NCBI RefSeq assembly: GCF_001431205.1 | Contig: NZ_LGPC01000014.1 | Location: 259,674 to 323,673, forward strand | Direction: 5' to 3' | Length of the DNA: 64,000 nt | Source of the DNA: Staphylococcus sp. NAM3COL9 | Lineage (GTDB): Bacteria; Bacillota; Bacilli; Staphylococcales; Staphylococcaceae | In this document: positions 36,170 to 43,741 of the stretch, one piece after another | Numbering within the stretch: the stretch's first letter is position 1 | Layout: each line of letters starts with the position of its first letter | Notes under the pieces: model-generated | The model's database searches: none | The model's input: the letters and a program-made list of their open reading frames with translations, nothing else | What the model was told of the DNA's origin: nothing | Made by a program: the position numbers and the translations under genes

Positions 36170-36871
36170 ATGGACAAAAAGCAATTAATCAAAACAATCA
36201 TCACAATAGCACCTGTGTTTTTAGTACCGCTAATCGTTGAACGCAAACGTATTAAGGATCACCCTGATGTGAAAAAAGTAAGTGACGCAACAGTTAGTGC
36301 TTCTAAAACAGTTGCAGATAAATCTGTACGCGTTAAAGATAATGTTGTAGAAAAATCTTCTCACGCAAAAGACTATGTTGCAGATAAAAAACATGACATG
36401 GATCAAAAACGTGAACTTAAACGTATTGCGAAAGAACATGACCCAGCCTATATTGAGAAAAAAGGCGAAAAATTAGAAAAAGAAAATCGCAAAGAAGCAG
36501 ACAAAATGAATAAAGTTCTGCAAAAAAATATAGACAAACGTCATAAAGAAGAAGAAAAAGCACGTCAAGATAATATGAAACAACGTATCAAAGACATGAA
36601 AAAATCAAATAAGCACATGGAAAAAGTTGGATTAACTCCAGGTAAACTTGATGATGAAACAGAGAAAAAAGGCGAAAAACTAGAAAAAGAAAATCGCAAA
36701 GAAGTAAGCAAGCTTGATAAATTACTGCAAAAAAATATAGACAAACGTCATAAAGAAGAAGAAAAAGCGCAAGAGAAAAACAAAAAAGCGCGCTTATCTG
36801 AATTCAAAAAATATAAAGACTACGTGGCCAAAAGTGTTGTTAAACAAAACAAAGAAGAAAATGGTAAATAA
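36170..36871 (+). CDS. Membrane-anchored lysine/glutamate-rich coiled-coil protein with an internal duplication
   Basis: I start at ATG 36170 (MDKKQLIKTIITIAPVFL) after GGAGGCAACGAG; 233 residues. One N-terminal hydrophobic helix is followed by a very charged, probably helical domain. A 36-residue unit starting EKKGEKLEKENRKE and ending HKEEEKA occurs twice; the DNA copies are 36455-36562 and 36662-36769, same length. No enzymatic motif. The next gene starts five bases after the stop, so this gene, yqxD-like and the LOG gene form an operon. Function unknown; a structural or surface role is a guess. Confidence 0.75.
   Translation: MDKKQLIKTIITIAPVFLVPLIVERKRIKDHPDVKKVSDATVSASKTVADKSVRVKDNVVEKSSHAKDYVADKKHDMDQKRELKRIAKEHDPAYIEKKGEKLEKENRKEADKMNKVLQKNIDKRHKEEEKARQDNMKQRIKDMKKSNKHMEKVGLTPGKLDDETEKKGEKLEKENRKEVSKLDKLLQKNIDKRHKEEEKAQEKNKKARLSEFKKYKDYVAKSVVKQNKEENGK
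36455..36769 (+). repeat. 108-bp tandem-type duplication inside the coiled-coil gene
   Basis: Copies at 36455-36562 and 36662-36769 are both 108 bases, in frame, and separated by 99 bases. Differences are few and partly synonymous (for example GCAGACAAAATG against GTAAGCAAGCTT). Confidence 0.85.
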
Positions 36872-36876
36872 CCCTA

Positions 36877-37341
36877 ATGACACAAGTCATTATTGATGGA
36901 GATGCTTGTCCTGTAACCAATTCAGTAATTGAATTGACTGAAGGGACAGGCATTTTTGTTACCGTTGTTCGCAGCTTCAGTCACTTTTCTACTGTAGTAC
37001 AACCAGACCACGTGAATATTATCTATGTAGACGACGGACCAGACGCTGTTGATTTTAGAATTGTAAAACTAGTACGCCCTAGTGATATTGTGATCACACA
37101 AGACTACGGCTTAGCTAGCTTACTTTTAAACAAGACGAAAATTGTTATGCATCATAAAGGTTACATTTACACGCACCAAAACATAGACACATTATTAGAG
37201 CAACGTCATGCGAGTGCTCAATTTAGAAGGAGTGGCGGACGCACAAAAGGTCCCTCAGCTTTTACTGAACAAGATGTAGCTGAGTTTGAATCCATCTTTT
37301 CATCTATAATTTCAAATCAAATGTCGAACAAGGAGGAATAA
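36877..37341 (+). CDS. YaiI/YqxD family protein (DUF188, PIN-like)
   Basis: 154 residues. The family pattern VIIDGDACPV at the N-terminus, VDDGPDAVDF, ITQDYGLASLLL and the basic C-terminal FRRSGGRTKGPSAFT are all present; conserved Asp residues suggest a PIN-like nuclease fold, although activity is unproven. The ATG is five bases after the coiled-coil gene and has only a weak ribosome site, so coupling is likely. The LOG-family gene follows after two bases. Confidence 0.9.
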   Translation: MTQVIIDGDACPVTNSVIELTEGTGIFVTVVRSFSHFSTVVQPDHVNIIYVDDGPDAVDFRIVKLVRPSDIVITQDYGLASLLLNKTKIVMHHKGYIYTHQNIDTLLEQRHASAQFRRSGGRTKGPSAFTEQDVAEFESIFSSIISNQMSNKEE

Positions 37342-37343
37342 AT

Positions 37344-37910
37344 ATGAAAAGCATTGCGGTTTATTGTGGTGCCAGTAAAGGAAACGATGATACCTATATT
37401 ACTGAAGCTTACCAGTTGGGTAAGTATATGGCCGAACAAGGTTATGAATTAATATTTGGTGCTGGTTCTGTAGGTATCATGGGTGCTATTCAAGACGGTG
37501 TATTAGACCATGGTGGTCGTGCTGTAGGCATCATGCCAAATATGTTAAATGAAAAAGAAATCACAAGTGGAAAATTAAGCGAACTGATATTAGTAGATTC
37601 TATGCACGAAAGGAAAAATAAAATGGCTGAATTAGCTGATGCATTTGTAATGGCTCCGGGTGGTGCAGGTTCATTAGAAGAATTCTTTGAAATGTATAGT
37701 TGGTCTCAAATCGGTATTCACGAGAAACCTATTGCCGTATTTAATATCAATGGTTTTTTCAATCCCTTACAAACACTTCTAAATCACATGATTCAAGAAG
37801 GTTTTATAGATTCTAAATACAAAAACCTTGCCCCTTTGTGCAATACGAAAGAATCACTATTCGAAACGATAAACCATTATAAACCACTCGGCATTAGAAC
37901 TTATGATTAA
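37344..37910 (+). CDS. LOG-family protein (TIGR00730), nucleoside-monophosphate phosphoribohydrolase type
   Basis: 188 residues with the Rossmann start VYCGASKGNDDTY, the segment VDSMHERKNKMAELADAF and the catalytic PGGAGSLEEFFEMYSW. Family members hydrolyse the N-glycosidic bond of AMP-type or cytokinin nucleotides. The third residue of the PGGxGT motif is Ala followed by Ser, as seen in many Firmicutes. AAGGAGGAATAAAT precedes the ATG. Last gene of the three-gene unit. Confidence 0.9.
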   Translation: MKSIAVYCGASKGNDDTYITEAYQLGKYMAEQGYELIFGAGSVGIMGAIQDGVLDHGGRAVGIMPNMLNEKEITSGKLSELILVDSMHERKNKMAELADAFVMAPGGAGSLEEFFEMYSWSQIGIHEKPIAVFNINGFFNPLQTLLNHMIQEGFIDSKYKNLAPLCNTKESLFETINHYKPLGIRTYD

Positions 37911-37962
37911 ATATACCTTATTTAAAAAATAACGTTAGGCTATCAATCCTAAACTTCAATAA

Positions 37963-38037
37963 AGGTAGCTGTCTCATATCTAAATGCACTTGTTTAAAAG
38001 CGCTTTAATCCTTATATTCTTTTTTCTAGTCACCCTT
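37963..38037 (-). repeat. Dispersed intergenic repeat, copy C (inverted)
   Basis: On the minus strand AAGGGTGACTAGAAAAAAG followed by AATATAAG and CGCTTT matches the core of copies A and B, here attached to the terminator stem. Confidence 0.6.
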
Positions 38038-38092
38038 GTGGGAGCGGGACAGAAATCTATTTTTTATTTCTGTCCCGCTCCCACTTTTATTT
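38038..38092 (+). terminator. Very strong terminator after the LOG-family gene
   Basis: GTGGGAGCGGGACAGAAAT pairs exactly with its complement (19 pairs) around CTATTTTTT, then TTTTATTTT. The GGGACAGAAAT sequence is common in staphylococcal intergenic repeats. Confidence 0.9.
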
Positions 38093-38144
38093 TATTAAGT
38101 ATTTTCTAATAATAAAGTTCGAACACTCATTACACATCATCATC

Positions 38145-38762
38145 CTATAGTAAAAGCGTTATTAATTGCTTTAGAATCATAACCGCAACAATTAAAATTA
38201 TAATAGCAGATACTTTATTTAGTATCATAATGTATTTACCTGTTTTATCAATATGACCTATCATTTTTCCAGAAATTGCTAAAAAGAAAAACCAAACCCA
38301 TGATATAACTACAGTTGAAATAGTAAACAAGACTTTATCCATACCATCATAAACGGCCCCACTTGTTCCAATGACACCAATTGTGTCCATAATTGCATGT
38401 GGATTCAGTAGCGATACAGAAATCGCAAAACCAACTTGCTTATTCGCTGTCATTGGTCTATAGCGCTTCAATTCATCTCGCCTTGCTTTCCATAACGACC
38501 ATGCCATATATATTAAAAAAACTAAACCTATACAATATATTGATATCTGCAGCATAGGAAATGTGAGTAAAATAACCGACACACCCAACACTGCTAACAC
38601 AATAAGTAACGTATCACACAAACCTGCTGTAATAATTACGGGTAACGCTTTATATATACTTTTATGGTTGGCACCTTGATTAAATACAAACACATTTTGC
38701 GCACCCAATGGTAAAATCAATCCCAATGCTAGTAAAAATCCATGAGCTAATGGTTGAAACAT
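38145..38762 (-). CDS. LysE/ArgO-family amino acid exporter
   Basis: 205 residues with six helices. The LysE opening LILPLGAQNVFVFNQGA and the SLLNPHAIMDTIGVIG block (Asn-Pro-His) are diagnostic of the arginine/lysine exporter branch. It should export basic or related amino acids through the cytoplasmic membrane. GAGGAATAAAC precedes the ATG. It is divergent from a MocR-type regulator that shares the 180-base intergenic region with repeated ACCAACCAGA-like sites, so that regulator probably controls it. Confidence 0.88.
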   Translation of the reverse strand: MFQPLAHGFLLALGLILPLGAQNVFVFNQGANHKSIYKALPVIITAGLCDTLLIVLAVLGVSVILLTFPMLQISIYCIGLVFLIYMAWSLWKARRDELKRYRPMTANKQVGFAISVSLLNPHAIMDTIGVIGTSGAVYDGMDKVLFTISTVVISWVWFFFLAISGKMIGHIDKTGKYIMILNKVSAIIILIVAVMILKQLITLLL

Positions 38763-38800
38763 GTTTATTCCTCGTTTCTCAATTTTAAATTTTCAAAATT

Positions 38801-38923
38801 AAACCAGACCAGTATTAAAATGTTTTCCGTTGATAATATACGATTATAAGGTCTATAAGTACTATACTATAATAAATTCAAGAAAATCGGACCAACCAGA
38901 AATCAATTAAAATACCAACCAGA
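38801..38923. promoter_or_regulatory. Operator region of the MocR regulator / LysE exporter pair
   Basis: ACCAACCAGA occurs at 38891-38900 and again at 38914-38923, exactly 23 bases apart (about two helical turns), and a variant ACCAGACCAG lies at 38803-38812. Direct repeats with this spacing are usual for MocR/GntR-aminotransferase regulators. TATAAT at 38868-38873 is a likely -10 for the regulator, placing the repeats just past its transcript start. Confidence 0.65.
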
Positions 38924-38943
38924 GTTTAAATAGGAGCGTATAT

Positions 38944-40374
38944 ATGTTCAAACCCAAATACAAAAAAATTATCGATGATATCATTTCAAAAATAAATGAT
39001 AAGACATTTGAGCATGGTATGAAATTGCCATCTCAACGGGAAATGGCTAACTACTACGATGTAAATCGTTCAACTATTATACAAGCGTTAGATATTCTTC
39101 AAAGTTACGGTGTTATAGAAGGAAAAGAAAGAAGTGGGCTTTATCTTTCAGACAACAAGTGGAACACTTATATAAATAACAATATAAATTGGCAAAAGTA
39201 TATCAGTAATAGTAGATCAAAAAACAACCAATACTTTATACAAAAGATTAATAAATTAGAGTTTGAAGATGATTTAATTCGCTTAAGTACTGGAGAACTT
39301 AGCCCAGACTTAATTCCAAATGAAAAATTCAAAGAAATTATTTCTACAGGTGAAAAAGACTTACTTAATTCAAACTATGAGCATCCACAAGGTAGTTTAA
39401 AATTAAGACAAGCTATATCAAATCATGTAAAAGAATTAGGCATAATATGTAATGAGGATAATATTTGCATCACTTCCGGTGCTTTGCAAGGCCTAAAGTT
39501 AATTGCTGATGGCTTGCTCGTCCCGCAATCCAAAATCATTATAGAAACGCCATCATACATTAATTCTATACGTACTTGGCATAATATTAGAGCGAATATT
39601 AAATATATGCCTATTTTTGAAATAAAAAGAAATATTAATAATGTTTTTAATGCAACATCAGAATACAATAATAGTATTTTTTATTGTATTCCTACGTTAC
39701 ATAATCCAACCACGCATTCATATACAATAGATGAAAAACAAAAATTGATCACTCAATGCAAAAAAGCTGGAATACCAATTGTAGAAGATGATGTATATGG
39801 CGATTTATGTTTTGATGAAGAACGTCCACTTCCTTTAAAATCTTTTGAAGATAACGATAATATATTATATCTCAATAGCTTGTCTAAAACTGTGAGTCCT
39901 GGCTTGAGAATTGGTTGGATTATAGGAAAACCTTCTGTAGTTCAACATTTAGCTGACTTAAAAATGCAAAATGATTATGGAGCAAGTTCACTTTCACAAT
40001 TCGTAGCTACTGAATGGCTAAATACGCCTTCCTACCATGAAGGACATTTAATAAAATTGAAACAAGAACTTTTAAATAAAAGAGATGTATTTTTACATTC
40101 ATTGGACAATCATTTAAGTTCTCTAGGCACTTGGAAAACACCAAAAGGATCCTTTTATATATGGTTTAAATTAAATGTACCTATTGATATGAAAAAATTG
40201 TTTAATGAAGCCATAAAACACAAAATTTTAATAAATCCCGGAGAAATATATGATTCAAAATCCGAAAATTATATACGCTTTTCTTATTCATATATAGATA
40301 TCAATGATATAGACAAGGCATTAAAAATATTAAGTGAATTGATTCAATTTCAAACACCCACTGCTTTAAATTAA
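38944..40374 (+). CDS. MocR/PdxR-type regulator (GntR winged helix fused to class I aminotransferase domain)
   Basis: 476 residues. The winged helix (1-75) reads KLPSQREMANYYDVNRSTIIQALDIL. The aminotransferase-like domain (about 100-470) has ITSGALQGLKLIADGLL, the Asn-Pro region IPTLHNPTTHSYT, the DDVYGDLCFD Asp and the PLP-binding Lys in YLNSLSKTVSPGLRIGWI. Such proteins use PLP or an amino-acid adduct as effector. Related family genes control pyridoxal, GABA or amino-acid export; here the divergent LysE-type exporter is the likely target. AAATAGGAGCG precedes the ATG. Confidence 0.9.
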   Translation: MFKPKYKKIIDDIISKINDKTFEHGMKLPSQREMANYYDVNRSTIIQALDILQSYGVIEGKERSGLYLSDNKWNTYINNNINWQKYISNSRSKNNQYFIQKINKLEFEDDLIRLSTGELSPDLIPNEKFKEIISTGEKDLLNSNYEHPQGSLKLRQAISNHVKELGIICNEDNICITSGALQGLKLIADGLLVPQSKIIIETPSYINSIRTWHNIRANIKYMPIFEIKRNINNVFNATSEYNNSIFYCIPTLHNPTTHSYTIDEKQKLITQCKKAGIPIVEDDVYGDLCFDEERPLPLKSFEDNDNILYLNSLSKTVSPGLRIGWIIGKPSVVQHLADLKMQNDYGASSLSQFVATEWLNTPSYHEGHLIKLKQELLNKRDVFLHSLDNHLSSLGTWKTPKGSFYIWFKLNVPIDMKKLFNEAIKHKILINPGEIYDSKSENYIRFSYSYIDINDIDKALKILSELIQFQTPTALN

Positions 40375-40387
40375 GTAATATTAAAAA

Positions 40388-40436
40388 AAGAAAATCTCAT
40401 CACTAGGTTCATTACTAATGATGAGATCTATTATTT
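40388..40436. terminator. Hairpin terminator between the MocR gene and the convergent GNAT gene
   Basis: ATCTCATCA (40394-40402) pairs with TGATGAGAT (40419-40427), followed by CTATTATTTTT. Nearly the same hairpin is found at 43516-43552. Confidence 0.75.
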
Positions 40437-40520
40437 TTACACTAAATTCATGTATATTCACAAATTCTCGCATTTATATCCGCTAACATATTCAGATAAA
40501 CTGCTTACTTCACATCACAT

Positions 40521-41096
40521 TTAACTACTTGACTTTAGGCCTTCATCACCTGACATAGCTAAATTTTTATAATATCTTACATGTCTATTAAGCGGATGAT
40601 GTTTGCTTAACTCTGGATGTTCAAAATAATCATAAATTTCCATACCTATTTTTTCCATGACTTTGAGTGAAGGTTCATTTCTTTCCGCAGTAAAAGCATA
40701 TACCTCATTTAAACCTTGTTCTTTCGCATACTTCAATACCGCTTCTGCGCCTTCAGTAGCTAAACCATTACCCCAAACTTCTGGAATGAGTCGCCAACCA
40801 ATTTCATAAAATGGCAACTCTTCAAATGGGAACTTGCACGCTTTTGTTACATAATTCAATCCTATAAAACCTAACCACCCATTAGTTTCTTTAAGTTCTA
40901 CAGCAAATAAACCAATGCCATCATCTAATATCATTTCATTCATTTTATTCATATCGTGTTCTGAACGTTGATAACTTAATAAGCTCGGAAAATATCTACG
41001 AACTTGTTGATTCGCATTCATTTGTTGTAATGATAATAAGTCTTCTTCTTGCCAGTCTCGTAACCTTAAACGTTCAGTTTCAATATAAACTGTCAT
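40521..41096 (-). CDS. GNAT acetyltransferase (RimJ/RimL type)
   Basis: 191 residues. The start ETERLRLRDWQEEDL, the strand YEIGWRLIPEVWGNGLATEGAEAVL (acetyl-CoA pyrophosphate loop) and the distal AERNEPSLKVMEKIGM are typical of GNATs that acetylate protein N-termini or small molecules. The substrate is unknown. AGAGGTGTAACAT precedes the ATG. A short hydrophilic tail (DEGLKSSS) ends the protein. Confidence 0.88.
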   Translation of the reverse strand: MTVYIETERLRLRDWQEEDLLSLQQMNANQQVRRYFPSLLSYQRSEHDMNKMNEMILDDGIGLFAVELKETNGWLGFIGLNYVTKACKFPFEELPFYEIGWRLIPEVWGNGLATEGAEAVLKYAKEQGLNEVYAFTAERNEPSLKVMEKIGMEIYDYFEHPELSKHHPLNRHVRYYKNLAMSGDEGLKSSS

Positions 41097-41194
41097 ATGT
41101 TACACCTCTATACTGGAAAAATAATTTTCTATACAAAAGTAACGCGTTATGAATCTTTTCATATCGCGCTACCACATCGTTTTTTAAAATTTGA

Positions 41195-41491
41195 TTATGC
41201 TCTTGTAATATAGCTAATTAATTCAAGATTAACAGCTACTTCTTTTAATCGATTACGTTCACTTTTTGGTGCAGTAAATGTTGCATCGATAAAATCATTT
41301 TTATGGTTTAATTTATAAGTGGCAACAAACGTATCTGTATCAGATTCAAAGTTAGGCAAATGCGCAATCACGCGTTTGATCTCACCTGTTGAATCTTTTA
41401 TTTCTCTACCTGTAATATTTTCTAATTCTCTACCTAGTTCTGGTAAAGTAATTGAACGACCTTCTAATAAATTAAAATCTTGTTCATGCAT
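41195..41491 (-). CDS. Conserved hypothetical protein, 98 residues
   Basis: A soluble, mixed-charge protein: MHEQDFNLLEGRSITLPELG, then REIKDSTGEIKRVIAHLPNF and a C-terminal helix KEVAVNLELISYITRA. There is no signal peptide, no Cys and no motif that I recognise. GAGAGGTAAGCATT before the ATG is a strong ribosome site, which supports a real gene. It is monocistronic with AT-rich flanks. It could be a staphylococcus-specific cytoplasmic protein. Confidence 0.7.
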   Translation of the reverse strand: MHEQDFNLLEGRSITLPELGRELENITGREIKDSTGEIKRVIAHLPNFESDTDTFVATYKLNHKNDFIDATFTAPKSERNRLKEVAVNLELISYITRA

Positions 41492-41869
41492 AATGCTTAC
41501 CTCTCTTTCTATATAGACGACTTATTAATCTACTTCATTCTTACATTTGTCCTATGTAGTGAATATTACTGAATAATAATCGACCATATTCCAAAATTCA
41601 TATTTTAAAAATTTATTTTGTATGTTTTATATTAATCTGTATTATGTTTAATGATACCCATTATAGCAATTACTAAAACCATAATACAATGATTTCCTAG
41701 GAAATAAAGAAATATCATCTAAAATATCATTAAATGTGATTTCTATATGTTATACAACTAATATTTCATTTTTCAGGAAATTTGTTCGCCAATTTGTATC
41801 AAATTCGTTATTTATTACTCTAGGTTAAGCATGAAAAAAATAATAAATAATGCCTTAATATCCTATATT
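41492..41869. other. AT-rich gap with a 14-bp palindrome
   Basis: No gene visible. ATTTCCTAGGAAAT at 41692-41705 is a perfect palindrome and is the only clear structure; it could be an operator. The rest is AT-rich. Confidence 0.4.
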
Positions 41870-42082
41870 TTATGTTTCAGCATTGATTTCTTTCTCTAAA
41901 TTTTTCGACTGATCTTGTAGTTTATCTTGTTCTTTTTCCAGTTTTTCTTTTTCTTTTTTCAAATCTTTATTCTTCTTCTCTAATTTATCAATATCTTTTT
42001 CTAAAGAAGCTTTTTCATCATCTTTACCACAAGCGGTTAATGCAATCGTCGATGCTAATAAGAGTGCTAAACACTTTTTCAT
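41870..42082 (-). CDS. Small lipoprotein with a charged coiled coil
   Basis: 70 residues. The signal peptide MKKCLALLLASTIALTAC ends in the lipobox LTAC, with the Cys at residue 18 as lipid attachment site. The remainder is a heptad-like Lys/Glu coiled coil (DIDKLEKKNKDLKKEKEKLE). It is probably a membrane-tethered helical protein on the outer face. AAAAAGGAGTATTTAT precedes the ATG. It follows the GNAT gene at 42125 by 42 bases on the same strand. Confidence 0.82.
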   Translation of the reverse strand: MKKCLALLLASTIALTACGKDDEKASLEKDIDKLEKKNKDLKKEKEKLEKEQDKLQDQSKNLEKEINAET

Positions 42083-42124
42083 ATAAATACTCCTTTTTCA
42101 TACCATTATAATAAACTAATTTTA

Positions 42125-42595
42125 TCATTTTTCTCTATTATCTTCATTATTTACCCTTAAATTTTTAGTCATTATGACTTTACTTACATGATAATCCATA
42201 TTTAGATTTAATTGTTGCATCCCAACGTTGTGATTGGCCACTGTACTTTCAATTTTTTGAGCGCCTTGTGCTTGTGCCCATGCTTCGACTTCATTTTTAA
42301 AACGCGTAGCAATTCCCTGCTTACGAAATGCTTCATTAATATATAGCATTTCTATGGTCACTTTATTATAATCTTTCAAATAGCGCGCCCAAATAAAACC
42401 TATAAGTTGTTCCTTCTGTGTTTCAAGCCATATTAAATCTGTATTATATTTAAGCCCATAATTTATCATTTCTTCACGTAGTCCAACAGATAAACGAGTT
42501 TTACTATAATCTATATTTTGATTTGCAAGCTCACTTTCATGTATGTCTGCGATTTCAGTAATATATTGCTTTTGTTTAAGTAAAAGTTTCTCCAT
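42125..42595 (-). CDS. GNAT acetyltransferase
   Basis: 156 residues. The acetyl-CoA-binding pattern EMLYINEAFRKQGIATRFKNEVEAWA and the following IESTVANHNVGMQQLNLNMDY are typical of GNATs. The substrate is unknown. GGAGAAAATATGG provides the ribosome site. It may be cotranscribed with the small lipoprotein downstream; the divergent neighbour is the DUF1129 gene. Confidence 0.85.
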   Translation of the reverse strand: MEKLLLKQKQYITEIADIHESELANQNIDYSKTRLSVGLREEMINYGLKYNTDLIWLETQKEQLIGFIWARYLKDYNKVTIEMLYINEAFRKQGIATRFKNEVEAWAQAQGAQKIESTVANHNVGMQQLNLNMDYHVSKVIMTKNLRVNNEDNREK

Positions 42596-42690
42596 ATTTT
42601 CTCCTTTAAAAAGTACTGTTGATTTATAATGTTATATTCGTCATAATAAGCCTTATCATTACATTCTATAAAAAGGACTGCGAAATTCAA

Positions 42691-43374
42691 ATGAAATCTA
42701 CTGACAAATTAATGCGAGAAAATAATGTGAAAGCTTTGCGATTAAATAATACAGATAGAGATGCTTTCGAAAATTACATGACATACGTCCGATCAGATTT
42801 AAGTGTTAACCCTCACGATTCTGAAAAAATGTTGAATCGTATTTTAAATCAATTATTGGAAGCTGAAAAAGAAGGTATACTCGCTATGGATTTCTTCGAA
42901 CATGATCCTAAGTCACACGCCAAAAATGAGCTCAAAAAATTACCGAATGAAACAATTTTAAATATTTTCAAATACATTATTCAGCATATCTTCTTATTAT
43001 TTGGTATATTTTGTTTTCTCAAAGGATTTATTGGCTTTTTCATTGGGGCGAAGCGATTATATTTATATTCATTTCCTTTTGTCATACTTATTGGTATTGG
43101 TATCATTTTTCTATTTATATGGATGATATTCCGAACTGTTCAAATGCAATGTTTTACAAAATCACATTGGACATGGATATTAACGTATGTCGTCATTTTA
43201 TTACTATTATACGCAATATTTTATGTATTTTTCATTCCCCAATCATTTTTAGCATTTGGCCCTTATATATTAATAAGTAATTGGTCCTTTATTATAATCT
43301 CATTTTTCATTATACCCATCGCTTTATTTATTGATCATCATTATACAAATAAAGATACAAACACATCTTTATAA
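42691..43374 (+). CDS. DUF1129 family membrane protein
   Basis: I start at ATG 42691 (MKSTDKLMRENNVKALRLN); AAAAGGA lies about 14 bases upstream, and the preceding open frame is hydrophobic without a ribosome site. 227 residues: a soluble N-terminal part (1-100, containing LLEAEKEGILAMDFFEHDPKSHA, the family hallmark) and four to five membrane helices. Function unknown; members occur across Firmicutes. Monocistronic. Confidence 0.8.
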   Translation: MKSTDKLMRENNVKALRLNNTDRDAFENYMTYVRSDLSVNPHDSEKMLNRILNQLLEAEKEGILAMDFFEHDPKSHAKNELKKLPNETILNIFKYIIQHIFLLFGIFCFLKGFIGFFIGAKRLYLYSFPFVILIGIGIIFLFIWMIFRTVQMQCFTKSHWTWILTYVVILLLLYAIFYVFFIPQSFLAFGPYILISNWSFIIISFFIIPIALFIDHHYTNKDTNTSL

Positions 43375-43513
43375 TCTTGGTGTTTGAATAACGATGGCTA
43401 TTTGATACAACTCCCAGCCTATTAATAAAGTCTGCACCTATTAATGATTATTACTGACTGAGTTTATACGTGCAACTCGCATCCAGTTTCAAAAGTGAAA
43501 TATTTTAAAATAA

Positions 43514-43555
43514 AAAGATCTCATCACTATTTCGAATACTAATGATGAGGTCTTA
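43514..43555. repeat. Hairpin repeat related to the one at 40394
   Basis: AGATCTCATCACTA (43516-43529) and TAATGATGAGGTCT (43539-43552) form a 14-base stem around a short loop. It shares ATCTCATCACTA and TAATGATGAG with the terminator at 40394-40427. No T-run follows on the plus strand. Confidence 0.65.
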
Positions 43556-43569
43556 GTGTGCCCATAAAG

Positions 43570-43672
43570 CCTCAGACTTTGTTAAGTAATAATAAAAGCT
43601 TACCTTAAGGAAAAACACATAAAAAAACAAACCAAATGCCTTTATAGCATTTGGTTTGTCTACGTCTGAGAC
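43570..43672 (-). terminator. Nested hairpin terminator of the MFS gene
   Basis: Inner stem ACAAACCAAATGC/GCATTTGGTTTGT (43626-43658), followed on the minus strand by TTTTTTATG. An outer pair CTCAGAC/GTCTGAG lies at about 43571 and 43662. The inner hairpin, loop included, repeats the terminator at 10896. Confidence 0.75.
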
Positions 43673-43741
43673 TTTTTATTCTGAGCACAGATAATTCTAT
43701 CCTATGCGCTTATACCTCTTGTTACTTGATATACATTGTTA

